A stretch of 64,000 nt of DNA from Flavivirga sp. 57AJ16 (GTDB taxonomy: Bacteria; Bacteroidota; Bacteroidia; Flavobacteriales; Flavobacteriaceae), in assembly GCF_028736925.1 (NCBI RefSeq), contig NZ_JAQZAT010000021.1:1-64000 (forward strand), read 5' to 3'. Made by a program: the position numbers and the translations under genes. The notes beneath the pieces are model-generated. The model did no database searches. It was given only the letters and a program-made list of their open reading frames with translations, and was not told the origin of the DNA. Of the stretch, positions 16,978 to 25,336 are shown in pieces; position 1 is the first letter of the stretch; each line of letters begins with the position of its first letter.

Positions 16978-17228
16978 AATTTTAAATTTTAATCGTTAAA
17001 CAGTTAATGTATAACCCTGAACTCATTTCAGGGTCTTTTAAATTCAATGTAATTTTTTTTGTGAAAAGTACTGAAGCAAGCCAATACAAATTCAACACTG
17101 CAAATATGAAACGGCTTCCAAATTTTATTCGGTACTTACTTATTTAAAATCGCTTGTAAATGTTTGTAGTCGTTTGTAAATGGTTATATTTTTGTATATT
17201 AGGCAATTATATAAAACAACAGAACAAA

Positions 17229-17753
17229 ATGGCATATCATTTAAAACAAGCCTCGGAAATTTTAGAGCGTACGCCAAATACACTTAATGCAATGCTTTCG
17301 AATTTATCGGATGCATGGATTTATACTAATGAAGGTGATAATACCTGGAGTGTTTTTGATATTGTTGGGCATTTAATACATGGTGAAAAAACAGATTGGA
17401 TAATTCGAGCAAAAATGATATTAAGCGATTCAGAAAATAAAACATTTGAGTCTTTTGATAGGTTTGCACAATTTGAAAATTCGAAAGGGAAAACATTGCA
17501 ACAGTTATTGGAAGCGTTTTCAGAATTACGGGCAAAAAACTTAAAGGCATTGAAGCAGTTGGAAATTACAGAATCCCAATTGGATATGAAGGCTACCCAT
17601 CCGGAATTGGGCGAGGTAACCTTAAAGGAATTACTGGCAACCTGGGTCGCACACGATTTGGGCCATATGGCTCAAATTGCCCGAGTTATGGCAAAACAAT
17701 ATAAAGATGAGGTGGGACCATGGGAGGCTTTTATCCCTATTTTAAATAAATAA
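17229..17753 (+). CDS. DinB-fold protein
   Basis: A 174-residue four-helix-bundle protein of the DinB/YfiT-like superfamily. The metal-binding histidine pattern is visible in FDIVGHLIHGEKTDW and in VAHDLGHMAQIARVMAKQY. These proteins are often metal-dependent thiol transferases (bacillithiol or mycothiol type) or of unknown role. I start at the ATG at 17229; the 17160 start adds 23 hydrophobic residues that are unlike the family and lie in the promoter region. It is followed after 4 bp by a second DinB gene, probably an old tandem duplication. Confidence 0.85.
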   Translation: MAYHLKQASEILERTPNTLNAMLSNLSDAWIYTNEGDNTWSVFDIVGHLIHGEKTDWIIRAKMILSDSENKTFESFDRFAQFENSKGKTLQQLLEAFSELRAKNLKALKQLEITESQLDMKATHPELGEVTLKELLATWVAHDLGHMAQIARVMAKQYKDEVGPWEAFIPILNK

Positions 17754-17757
17754 AAAT

Positions 17758-18267
17758 ATGTCTATTAAAGAGATTATAAAAGCATTGGAAAACAACCAAC
17801 AAGTATTTAAAAGTCTTTTAATATCTAAAGGAGAGGAACAATATTTATGGAAACCCGAGCCTGTAAAATGGAGCTTGCTAGAAATTGTGTGCCATTTATT
17901 AGATGAGGAACGGGACGATTTTAAAGCCCGTGTAAAACACGTTCTTGAAACCCCTTTAAAGGCATTGATACCTATTGATCCCGAAGGATGGGTTAAAGAA
18001 AGAGCCTATATAACCAGGGATTATAATCAAACACTTCAAGCTTTTTTAGAAGAACGCCATAAATCCGTTACGTGGTTAAAAAGTCAAATACATGCCAATT
18101 GGGATAACCAATTAACACATCCCAAGTTGGGCGATATGTCGGCGAAGTTATTTTTAACGAATTGGTTGGCTCACGATTATTTACATATTAGACAAATTTT
18201 AAGGTACCATTATAATTATTTAAAACAGAAAACCAATATTGATTTGGGATATGCAGGGAGCTGGTAA
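17758..18267 (+). CDS. DinB-fold protein (second copy)
   Basis: A 169-residue DinB-superfamily protein with the same helices as its upstream neighbour: EIVCHLLDEERDDFKARV carries the first His, and NWLAHDYLHIRQILRYHYNYL the last two. A His-3 metal site is expected. Sequence similarity to the first copy is limited to the helix cores, so the duplication is not recent. It is co-transcribed with the first copy and followed after 14 bp by a GNAT gene. The substrate is unknown. Confidence 0.85.
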   Translation: MSIKEIIKALENNQQVFKSLLISKGEEQYLWKPEPVKWSLLEIVCHLLDEERDDFKARVKHVLETPLKALIPIDPEGWVKERAYITRDYNQTLQAFLEERHKSVTWLKSQIHANWDNQLTHPKLGDMSAKLFLTNWLAHDYLHIRQILRYHYNYLKQKTNIDLGYAGSW

Positions 18268-18281
18268 AAAATGAAGTTATT

Positions 18282-18833
18282 ATGACATTTCGTATAGAAA
18301 CACAACGATTAATTTTAAGGGAATTAAGACTATCTGATTTAGAAGGTATGTTCGAGTTGGATTCTAATCCGGAAGTACATAAATATTTAGGTAATAAGCC
18401 TATAAAAACCAAAGAGGAATCCCTAAAGATTTTAGAGGATGTTATCAATCAATATACAAAACACGGTATTGGCCGATGGGCTTTGATTAATAAAGAAACC
18501 CAGGAGTTTATGGGATGGTCTGGGCTAAAGCTCAATACAGAAGGCCATATGAACGGTTTTACCGAATTTTACGATGTAGGCTACAGATTAATAAAACGTT
18601 TTTGGGGTAAAGGGTATGCAACAGAATCTGGTAAAGCAGCAGTCGATTATGCTTTTAGGGTTTTAAAACTTCCAGAATTATATGGCATCACAGAAATGGG
18701 AAACCAAGCCTCCCACAAGGCCCTTTTAAAATTAGGATTAAAGTATGTCGAAGATTTTTATTATGAAAAAGAAAAATTAAAACTTCGTTGGTATAAAATT
18801 GAAAACAAAGAGCTATGCAAAAACAATGTTTAG
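18282..18833 (+). CDS. GNAT N-acetyltransferase, RimJ/RimL-like
   Basis: The 183-residue protein has the GNAT order: N-terminal RIETQRLILRELRLSDLEGMFEL, the central GWSGLKL and YDVGYRLIKRFWGKGYATES (acetyl-CoA loop in R-x-x-G-x-G/A form as RFWGKGYA), and the C-terminal GNQASHKALLKLGLKYVEDF. This set is typical of the RimJ/RimL-type that acetylates protein N-termini or small amines. The substrate is not predictable. Its 3' end overlaps the Zn-ribbon gene by 19 bp, so the two are translated together. Confidence 0.88.
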   Translation: MTFRIETQRLILRELRLSDLEGMFELDSNPEVHKYLGNKPIKTKEESLKILEDVINQYTKHGIGRWALINKETQEFMGWSGLKLNTEGHMNGFTEFYDVGYRLIKRFWGKGYATESGKAAVDYAFRVLKLPELYGITEMGNQASHKALLKLGLKYVEDFYYEKEKLKLRWYKIENKELCKNNV

Positions 18834-19165
18834 AATGTGGAGATAATCTAGTTGGCAGAATAGATAAGAAATTCTGTAGTGATGGTTGTCGAAATGCTTA
18901 TAACAATAAGGTAAACAAAGACAGTAAAAATTTAATACGCAATACCAATAATAGGTTACGCAAAAATTATAGAATTTTAGAAACGCTCAATCCAGCACAA
19001 AAAACAAAAACATCCCGCGCCAAGCTTATAGAAGCCGGTTTCGATTTTAACTATTTTACGAGTATCTATACAACAAAGGCGGGCACTGTTTATTACTTTG
19101 TGTACGATCAGGGGTATTTACCCCTGGAAGGGGATTATTATGCATTGGTGAAAAGAGACAGTTGA
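18815..19165 (+). CDS. Small zinc-ribbon protein of unknown function
   Basis: The 116 residues begin with a zinc-binding knuckle pair, CLECGDNLVGRIDKKFCSDGC (CxxC ... CxxxC), followed by the RNAYNNK stretch typical of short Zn ribbons. The C-terminal half (KLIEAGFDFNYFTSIYTTKAG...) is a compact alpha/beta domain also seen in flavobacterial homologues. It is soluble, without signal peptide. It overlaps the GNAT gene and meets the CBS gene tail to tail, 3 bp apart. It could bind nucleic acid, but no evidence goes beyond the ribbon. Confidence 0.75.
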   Translation: MQKQCLECGDNLVGRIDKKFCSDGCRNAYNNKVNKDSKNLIRNTNNRLRKNYRILETLNPAQKTKTSRAKLIEAGFDFNYFTSIYTTKAGTVYYFVYDQGYLPLEGDYYALVKRDS

Positions 19166-19168
19166 TTT

Positions 19169-19645
19169 CTATTTCCAGTTTTGTCCTTTTAAGGCCAGGG
19201 CGGCTTTAAGGATATCTTTTTGGCTTATCTGCCCGACTAGTTTACCATTTTCAACAATAGGAAAACGTCTTCGCTTAGATTCGAGAAATTTATTGGCAGC
19301 ATCAAAAATATTCATATTGCCATCAATAGTTTCAACATTTTTAACCATATGCTTTTCAACGGTGGCGTCTTTGTCCATAGGCATGTTATAATACCTGCTT
19401 TCACTTATTTGTTTAATACAATCCCCTTCAGATATAACACCTATTAATTCGTTTTTTTCATTTATTACGGGACCTCCTGAAATTCTATATTTTATTATAG
19501 CATCAATGACCTGTTCGACTCTTTGGTCTGATCTAAATGTAATCAAATTTGTGGTCATATAATCACTAACCTTAATTGGGGTGTTGGGGGTAGCTGTAGC
19601 CTTTTTTGTTTTTTTTCGTGAAGCTAGAAAACTTTTTATTCCCAT
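19169..19645 (-). CDS. CBS-domain pair protein
   Basis: This 158-residue soluble protein consists of a basic N-terminus (SRKKTKKATATP) and two CBS domains: VSDYMTTNLITFRSDQRVEQVIDAIIKYRISGGPVINE and VEKHMVKNVETIDGNMNIFDAANKFLESKRRRFPIVENGKLVGQIS. Stand-alone CBS pairs sense adenine nucleotides or SAM and bind partner proteins. No partner is encoded next to it. Single gene with its own promoter region (19646-19877, where I see nothing more specific). Confidence 0.88.
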   Translation of the reverse strand: MGIKSFLASRKKTKKATATPNTPIKVSDYMTTNLITFRSDQRVEQVIDAIIKYRISGGPVINEKNELIGVISEGDCIKQISESRYYNMPMDKDATVEKHMVKNVETIDGNMNIFDAANKFLESKRRRFPIVENGKLVGQISQKDILKAALALKGQNWK

Positions 19646-19877
19646 GATAACTGAATTTAGTAAACTTAAATATAGTTATTATTTTTAGATTTTCCTAAAG
19701 ATGTTTTTTCATGTCAGGGGAATTTTAATAAATAATGATATACCATGGTATCATAAAGATGCCATATAATTTCCAGAGTAGACAGCTACTTTTCTTAATT
19801 TAAAATAATTAGCATTCTTTTAAGGGTTTAAATGTTAATTTTTTATAGTTTTAGCACGTTAAAATAAATATAAGAAG

Positions 19878-20591
19878 ATGAAAAGACTATTTGGTTTGAT
19901 TTTATTGGCGAGCGGCTTGATGTTAAATGCACAAAGTAACCCGGAATTAATAAAACATTACGAAGCTTATTACAAGCAAATGAAAGCTCAAGGGGATGTA
20001 CAGGGTATTATAAATGGGATGACGCATTTAAATTTATTAGCACCATCTAAAGCAAGAAAGGATACTTTGGCTTATTTATATATGAGCGAAGGTAAATATA
20101 TGCAAGCCCTCAATACCATTGGAATAGAAAAAAGTACTACAGATTCTGATATTGCGGTTGAGGTAAAGGCATTGTCCTTAAAATCGGTTAAACAACCAAA
20201 ATTGGCCATTGGATTTTTTGAGGAAATGTTTAAAAGAAATCCAAGCCCTTTAATTGCATATGAACTGGCAGAACTTAATTTGCAGATTCAAAACATGGCA
20301 GAAGCAGAAAAACATATTGCTTATGGTTTGGCAAACGCTAAGGACGATATGAAGAAAGCTTTTTACGAGACCCAAACACCTTATGAGGTCTCTTTAAAAG
20401 CGGCATTTATGTATTTAAACGCACTAACGACTTATAATAAGGACAAAAAAGCAAATATCGATGCAGCTGTCGATATTCTAGATGAAACTTTAAAAATGGC
20501 CCCTAGTTTTAATTTAATTCAATTAACAAAAAATGAATTGTTAAGGCAAAAGCAGGTGATGCAGACGCAAGCAGCACAGCCAAAAAACTAA
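19878..20591 (+). CDS. Exported TPR-like protein
   Basis: A signal peptide (MKRLFGLILLASGLMLNAQ) precedes a helical-repeat body of ~218 residues with TPR-like units: RKDTLAYLYMSEGKYMQALNTI, KLAIGFFEEMFKRNPSPLIAYELAE, QNMAEAEKHIAYGLANA. It should be periplasmic, since no lipobox Cys follows the signal. TPR proteins act as scaffolds; no partner is visible. A long palindromic repeat lies 63 bp behind the stop and may serve as terminator. Confidence 0.75.
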   Translation: MKRLFGLILLASGLMLNAQSNPELIKHYEAYYKQMKAQGDVQGIINGMTHLNLLAPSKARKDTLAYLYMSEGKYMQALNTIGIEKSTTDSDIAVEVKALSLKSVKQPKLAIGFFEEMFKRNPSPLIAYELAELNLQIQNMAEAEKHIAYGLANAKDDMKKAFYETQTPYEVSLKAAFMYLNALTTYNKDKKANIDAAVDILDETLKMAPSFNLIQLTKNELLRQKQVMQTQAAQPKN

Positions 20592-20654
20592 TAAAAAAGT
20601 CTTGTCATAAATAATTATATCGGACTTAAGAAAGGATTAAATTTAAGAAACAAC

Positions 20655-20830
20655 AAAAAAAAGAGGCTGTCTGAAAAGTGTCATTCAGAATGCAATGAAG
20701 AATCTCTCTATATTTGCACTAGATATTTACCTATTAATATACCGTTTTTTAGATTCTTCAGTCAGTTCCTCCCTGTCTGCCGACAGGCTTCTGAATGAAA
20801 ATATATTACTTTTCTGACTGCCTCTTTTTT
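20655..20830. repeat. Palindromic repeat element, ~176 bp
   Basis: The ends AAAAAAGAGGCTGTCTGAAA and, inverted, AAAAAAGAGGCAGTCAGAAA match over ~22 of 24 bases; internal GATTCTTC / GAAGAATC and a TCTGCCGACAGG-type palindrome pair as well. Related half-copies lie at 11157 and 22905. The sequence after it (CCAACCTATTTTAGAGCGACA) recurs after the 22905 copy (CCAACCTATTTTAGGACGGGACA), so the surrounding block was duplicated. Confidence 0.7.
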
Positions 20831-20872
20831 GTTCAAAATTGCCAACCTATTTTAGAGCGACATACTTTTTGT

Positions 20873-21198
20873 TTACTTTGCTATTTTTCTAAATCCAGAA
20901 GGCGTTTTAATAATATATAAGCCCGAAGGAAGCATATTGATCATGTTGTTTTCTTGTTTGATTGAGTTGGCTTTGGTTGATTTAATTAAAACCCCAGTTG
21001 CATCATGGACGTTTACTTCATACCTTTTTTGACTATTTTCGGATACCGTGATTGTTTTGTTTATTATAATATGATATTACTGGGATGGATAAAAATCTAT
21101 TATTGTCCTCTCAGCCTGAAGCCCTTCGTTAACATGATTTTTGTTATCAACAACAATATATACGTATGCTCTACCATTAGAATCAGTGTATGAGTCTA
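20873..21198 (-). pseudogene. C-terminal fragment of a T9SS-secreted protein
   Basis: Minus-strand translation gives a type IX secretion sorting domain: TIIDFYPS, then VNVHDATGVLIKS, NMINMLPSGLYIIKT and the final FRKIAK before a TAA at 20873. The frame carries an internal TAA (21077-21079) and has no start codon: it is cut at 21198 by the MITE copy at 21199-21361. The part before the sorting domain (DSNGRAYVYIVVDNKN) is too short to name the parent protein. It is a relic, but shows that the lineage used T9SS. Confidence 0.8.
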
Positions 21199-21361
21199 TA
21201 TAGCTAAATCCATATAAAATAACATGAACCTTCACAGTAAAAGACCGATTTTCTTCGTTAAAAATACTCGCCGTAACTAGGCTATGCTTACGCTTTTTAC
21301 CTATAACTTCAATTTTTTTATTTCTAAATATTCTATGCCATTTTATATCGACTTAGCTATA
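21199..21361. mobile_element. MITE copy 2 (163 bp)
   Basis: Same terminal inverted repeats and interior as the copies at 16391 and 54337. The left end joins exactly the broken 5' end of the T9SS-domain fragment. The right end lies 113 bp before the antitoxin gene. Confidence 0.85.
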
Positions 21362-21431
21362 CATCTTCCTTTCTAACATTAATATGTATTAAATAGGATA
21401 TTTTATTTTAATTATTTAAATTCGTATTTTG

Positions 21432-21456
21432 CGATTCGCGAATCGCGAATCGCGAA
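21432..21456 (+). promoter_or_regulatory. Operator-like repeat upstream of the antitoxin gene
   Basis: A perfect 14-bp palindrome CGATTCGCGAATCG (21432-21445) merges into three exact tandem 7-mers TCGCGAA (21436-21456), 19 bp before the ATG. This is typical of an autoregulated toxin-antitoxin promoter, to which the helix-turn-helix protein at 21475 would bind. Confidence 0.75.
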
Positions 21457-21474
21457 TTAATAAAGACAAGAATT

Positions 21475-21987
21475 ATGAAAAAACATAATGGTATGCGACC
21501 TCAGGATTTGGTTATTTTACTTAAGGTCATAGCTAAAGGAGATGAAGATTGGATAATGAAAGATATAGCTTATGAGTTAAGAATAAGTAATAGCGAAGTT
21601 AGTGAGTCTTTCAACCGTAGTGTTATAGCTGGTTTAATTGCTAGTGATAAGAAAATGGTGATGAAATTAGCGTTATTGGAGTTTTTGAAATTTGGATTAA
21701 AATATGTTTACCCACAAAGACCAGGTGGATTAGTACGTGGTGTAGTAACAGCCCATAGTGCAGCTCCTTTAGTAAATATTATTCAAAGTGATGAAGTTTA
21801 TGTTTGGCCATATGCTGAAAGTAATGATAGAGGGTTTTCAATAGAACCACTACATAATAATGTTCCAGAAGCAGCTTTAAAAGATAAAGTATTACATGAA
21901 TTATTAGCCTTAGTCGACGCAATCCGTTTAGGCAATGTTAGAGAACAAAAAATTGCGATAGGGGAACTTGAAAAACATTTCAATTGA
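21475..21987 (+). CDS. Helix-turn-helix antitoxin of an AbiEii-type system
   Basis: The 170-residue protein has an N-terminal winged helix-turn-helix (LVILLKVIAKGDEDWIMKDIAYELRISNSEVSESFNRS) and a C-terminal alpha/beta part (LVDAIRLGNVREQKIAIGELEKH). It is followed, with a 4-bp overlap, by a nucleotidyltransferase toxin pseudogene, the arrangement of type IV/II AbiEii-like modules in which the DNA-binding protein represses the operon and counters the toxin. The reading frame is intact. With the toxin broken it may be neutral, or still protect against a related toxin elsewhere. Codon use resembles the A+T-rich surroundings. Confidence 0.72.
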   Translation: MKKHNGMRPQDLVILLKVIAKGDEDWIMKDIAYELRISNSEVSESFNRSVIAGLIASDKKMVMKLALLEFLKFGLKYVYPQRPGGLVRGVVTAHSAAPLVNIIQSDEVYVWPYAESNDRGFSIEPLHNNVPEAALKDKVLHELLALVDAIRLGNVREQKIAIGELEKHFN

Positions 21988-22663
21988 AAAACACCATAAT
22001 AAATAGAAAGATTATAGAGCGTGTCGCTCAAGCACTTGGAGAATTAAATAATGAAGTTATTTATGTTGGTGGAGCCACAGCCTATATGTAAATGATCCTG
22101 CTGCGGATGATGTAAGACCTACAAAAGATATTGATATCAGTATTAAAATAGCATCACTCTCACATCTTGAAGAAATTAGAGAAAAACTAGTAGCCAAAGG
22201 ATTTAAGCAAACCGCTGATTTAGATGTCATTTGTAGATTCAAATTAGATGATATATTAATAGATGTCATGGGAACAAAACCAATTGGATGAGCGCCAGCA
22301 AACCCGTGGTTTGAAGCAGGGTTCGAAAATAGAGAACAAATAGATGTTGAAGGACAAACCATAAATATAATGACATTGCCATACTTTTTTGCAAGTAAAT
22401 TTGTTGCACATTCAGACCGAGGAGGTAATGATCCAAGAATGAGTCATGATTTTGAGGATATTATATATATCCTAGATAATAGAGCGGATTGGCATGAGAT
22501 TATTAAAAATACAGATATAGATGTTAAGTCTTATTTGCTAGAACAGTTTCAAAATATTTTAGAATCAAGCAGGATGCAAGAAGCCATATTAGGTAATCTG
22601 TACTATGAAACACAGGAAGTACGATACAAAATGATAATAGGAAAAATTGAACAACTATTTTAA
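21984..22663 (+). pseudogene. Broken nucleotidyltransferase toxin (AbiEii-like)
   Basis: From a TTG overlapping the antitoxin stop, the frame reads IIERVAQALGELNNEVIYVGGATA and hits a stop at 22089. The +1 shifted frame continues as YVNDPAADDVRPTKDIDISI (the GG...DxD nucleotidyltransferase motif is split at this point), then meets TGA at 22289 where a Trp fits (IG*APANPWFEAG). It then runs intact to 22663 with LPYFFASKFVAHSDRGG and DFEDIIYILDNR, typical of AbiEii/AbiGii toxins. One frameshift (~22080-22088) and one nonsense change are needed, so the toxin is inactive unless these are sequencing errors. Confidence 0.8.
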
Positions 22664-22664
22664 T

Positions 22665-22787
22665 ATTAGAAGTACTAATGCTTCCGCAGAAGCTTTCAAT
22701 GCCAAGATCAAAGAATTCAGAGCTCAATTCAGGGGCGTTAGGGAGGTGAAATTCTTCCTCTTTAGACTAACTAAATTATATGCGTAA
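22665..22787 (+). mobile_element. Transposase C-terminal remnant (ISL3/ISAon1-like)
   Basis: Translation from 22665 gives NASAEAFNAKIKEFRAQFRG then KFFLFRLTKLYA and a TAA at 22785-22787. This is the conserved tail of DDE transposases of the ISL3/ISAon1 type common in Bacteroidota. The rest of the gene is missing; the fragment begins 1 bp after the toxin stop, so an IS end or deletion removed everything upstream. No complete terminal repeats are visible. Confidence 0.75.
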
Positions 22788-22904
22788 TTTATGACCTCCC
22801 CAAGAATATTGCTTGATCCTATATTATGTTTTTAAGGTATTATTCACAGCTTCGCTGCTACCTTCTTAACAAAATATTTTTTGTTTCTCGGTAATATTCA
22901 GAAT

Positions 22905-22968
22905 GACACTTTTCAGACCTCTTTTATTTTATTAAAAACTGTCAACCTATTTTAGGACGGGACAAATA
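22905..22968. repeat. Half-copy of the 20655 palindromic repeat
   Basis: TTCAGAATGACACTTTTCAGACCTCTTTT is the inverted form of the left end of the 20655 element, and the next bases (CTGTCAACCTATTTTAGGACGGGACA) repeat those after it (TTGCCAACCTATTTTAGAGCGACA). The block 20830-22905 is thus bracketed by related sequences. 22788-22904 holds nothing else I can name. Confidence 0.6.
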
Positions 22969-22970
22969 GT

Positions 22971-23000
22971 AAAAAAGCACCCCATTTGGGATGCTTTTTT
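22971..23000 (-). terminator. Intrinsic terminator after the beta-helix lipoprotein gene
   Basis: AAAAAAGCACCCCA pairs with TGGGATGCTTTTTT (one mismatch), 28 bp past the stop at 23028, with T runs on both strands. Confidence 0.8.
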
Positions 23001-23027
23001 GTCTAAAAAGATATATTTTATTACTAT

Positions 23028-25067
23028 TTATAGACCAGCATTTCTCCAAGTCCATCCAGAAATATCTAATGCCGTAGCATCTTTTCCAGAATTAAGTGTA
23101 TATTTATCAGTCTCTCCAGATAGTAGAGTTGCATCAGCATTGGCACCTTCTATTTGTACATTAGATAAAGCACCACCATCTTTCATGTCTAAATCTACGT
23201 CATAACCAGTTAAATGTAAACCAGTAATGGTTCCACCAGATTGTTTTTTAAATTGTAAACCAGTTCCACCTACACTAGAAATAGCCGTGATATTAGTAAA
23301 AGTTGGATTTCCATTGTCTTTGTCTCCTTCAAAAACAGTTGAGAAACCGGCAACCGTATGAGAAATATAAGCATTAGTTACAGATCCATTCCACCCTTCG
23401 GTCCAGTCGATAGAATCATCATCATTGTTTTCTAAGTATAAGTTAGATGCAGAAACAGTTCCACCAAAAAACTCAACCCCATCATCAGAACCATTTATAA
23501 CGGAAATGTTTTCTATAACAGTTTCAGAACCAACTGCATATAGCGAAAGACCATTGTATTGAGACTCAGAGTTGATTTGAGCTCCGGTTCCTTTAAGTAC
23601 TAAATATGTTATAGAACCAGAGTTATCATTATCAGTTGTGCCACCATATACAAAACCACCTATTTCAGCTACAGCATCAATGCCAGCAGTAGTTGTAGCA
23701 TTACCACAAATAGTTAAACCTCCCCAGTCTCCACCATTTGCAGCTGTAGATGAAATTACAACGGGATCAGATTCGGTACCTTGAATATCTATTTCACCAC
23801 CTTGTAAAACTGCAATGTAAACACCAGTACCACCGTCTCTGGCAGTAATTTTAGTTCCTGCAGGAATTGTTAATTTAGCACCACTTTGAACAATATAAGA
23901 AGAGTTTAATGTGTAGTTTACTGAAGCGTTTAAAGTAACGTTACCCGTAACAGCACCTTGTAAAAGGCTACTTTCAAATGATAAATTTGTATCTACCCAA
24001 TCAAAGTCTGAAGCAGCTACAGTAGGAACAACAGAAGTATTTAAAGAATAAAAGTATTCTCCTGTTTCTAATTGTTTTTCAGGAGTTGCATGAGCAACAG
24101 GTGAGTAACCATCGTTAAAAATGACATTTGCAGTATCTCCACCGTCTTTCATATCTAAATCTACATCATAACCACTTAAAGAAAGTCCATCAATAGTAGC
24201 TCCAGATTGTAATTTGAATTGTAATGCAGTACCACCTACAGTTGAAATTGCCGTTATATTCGTGAATTTTGGATTTCCATTTGTTTTGTCTCCTTCAAAC
24301 ACAGTTGAGAAATTAGCGATAGTATGAGATATATAAGCATTTGTTACAGACCCATTCCACCCTTCAGTCCAATCGATAGAATCATCATCATTGTTCTCTA
24401 AATATAAATTCGTTGCAGAAACAGTTCCACCGAAAAACTCAACGCCATCATCAGAACCATTTATTACTGCTACGTTATCTACTAATGTGCCAGAACCAAC
24501 TGCATAAAAAGAAACCCCGTTATATTGAGATTGTGTATTGATTTGCGCTCCAGTACCAACAATTTGTAAATATCTTATAATTCCAGAACTATCTGTATCG
24601 TCAGTACCTCCGTAAATAAAACCACCAACTTCGGCTTGAGCATCAACACCAGCAGTAGTAGTCGCTTTTCCACACAAGGTTAAACCTCCCCAGTCACCAC
24701 GATTTCCATCAGCAGATGACATTACAACCGGATTTCCTGCATTACCATTAATGTTAATTTCCCCGCCTTTTAAAACAGCGATATATACATCTGTACCACC
24801 ATTATCGGCAAGAATTTTAGTGCCAGCAGGAATACTTAATGAAGCGCCGTCTGCTATAATAAATTGACCTGTTAAATTATAAACGGTTGAAGCTTTAAGA
24901 GTATAGTTTTCTTCTAAAGTACCATTCATAACCCCAGCCTCTAAGTTTTCAATAACTTTAGCCTCAGAAGGAGCTATTGGCGCTGGATCATCAGAGCTAC
25001 AGCTGGTTAAACTAATAGCAGTAAATGCTAATGCCACAGCAATTAATTTTAAAGATAATTTTTTCAT
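23028..25067 (-). CDS. Duplicated beta-helix surface lipoprotein
   Basis: A lipoprotein signal peptide ends in LTSCSSDD (Cys23). The rest of the 679 residues consists of two near-equal halves (~45-340 and ~372-650), each a right-handed beta-helix with the same landmarks: LSIPAGTKI / LTIPAGTKI, GDWGGLT(L/I)CG, (V/I)GGF(I/V)YGGT, NGSDDGVEFFGGTVSA, ENNDDDSIDWTEGWNGSVTNAYISHT, GYDVDLDMKDGG. The Asp-rich turns suggest Ca2+ or ligand binding. It lies behind a TonB-dependent receptor and shares that gene's promoter layout, so it probably captures the same substrate at the cell surface. The substrate is unknown. Confidence 0.8.
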   Translation of the reverse strand: MKKLSLKLIAVALAFTAISLTSCSSDDPAPIAPSEAKVIENLEAGVMNGTLEENYTLKASTVYNLTGQFIIADGASLSIPAGTKILADNGGTDVYIAVLKGGEININGNAGNPVVMSSADGNRGDWGGLTLCGKATTTAGVDAQAEVGGFIYGGTDDTDSSGIIRYLQIVGTGAQINTQSQYNGVSFYAVGSGTLVDNVAVINGSDDGVEFFGGTVSATNLYLENNDDDSIDWTEGWNGSVTNAYISHTIANFSTVFEGDKTNGNPKFTNITAISTVGGTALQFKLQSGATIDGLSLSGYDVDLDMKDGGDTANVIFNDGYSPVAHATPEKQLETGEYFYSLNTSVVPTVAASDFDWVDTNLSFESSLLQGAVTGNVTLNASVNYTLNSSYIVQSGAKLTIPAGTKITARDGGTGVYIAVLQGGEIDIQGTESDPVVISSTAANGGDWGGLTICGNATTTAGIDAVAEIGGFVYGGTTDNDNSGSITYLVLKGTGAQINSESQYNGLSLYAVGSETVIENISVINGSDDGVEFFGGTVSASNLYLENNDDDSIDWTEGWNGSVTNAYISHTVAGFSTVFEGDKDNGNPTFTNITAISSVGGTGLQFKKQSGGTITGLHLTGYDVDLDMKDGGALSNVQIEGANADATLLSGETDKYTLNSGKDATALDISGWTWRNAGL

Positions 25068-25097
25068 TTTTGATTTTTATTATTTTATAATAGTTAT

Positions 25098-25160
25098 GCA
25101 AAGAAAATCGATTCATTTCTCCTTTTGTTTACTAGAATATTAAACGTAGGTTACGTTTTG
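25098..25160 (-). promoter_or_regulatory. Promoter with phased 11-bp repeats (lipoprotein gene)
   Basis: On the minus strand TTCTTTGC (25105-25098) is the -7-like box. Exactly 23 bp upstream begins an 11-bp-phased series (plus-strand reading TTTACTAGAAT / ATTAAACGTAG / GTTACGTTTTG). The same spacing and the ATTAAA unit recur at 28133 and 29043. A further GTTACCAAAAG / GTTAACTATGT pair lies at 25181-25202. Confidence 0.6.
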
Positions 25161-25274
25161 TTGTTAAATTATGTGCTTTTGTTACCAAAAGGTTAACTAT
25201 GTATAACCGATGTTTTGATGTTTCGTTTTTTGTTCTTTTAAATTAATTTTTATTTGTGTTTTTGTAATATTTAT

Positions 25275-25308
25275 TAAAAAGAGAACCTCAAAGATTTCCT
25301 TGAGGTTT
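25275..25308 (-). terminator. Intrinsic terminator after the TonB receptor gene
   Basis: AACCTCAA / TTGAGGTT stem at 25284-25307; on the minus strand it is followed by CTCTTTTTAAT. It lies 29 bp past the stop, so receptor and lipoprotein are probably separate transcripts. Confidence 0.75.
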
Positions 25309-25336
25309 TAGACGGTTCTACGATTTAATTGTATGT

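Noticed and set aside
21005-21193. Plus-strand 62-codon frame between the repeats
   Set aside because: It runs antisense to the T9SS sorting-domain fragment, whose motif is clear; the plus frame has no family pattern.
22999-23205. Plus-strand frame at the end of the beta-helix lipoprotein gene
   Set aside because: Shadow of the minus-strand gene; starts in its terminator region.
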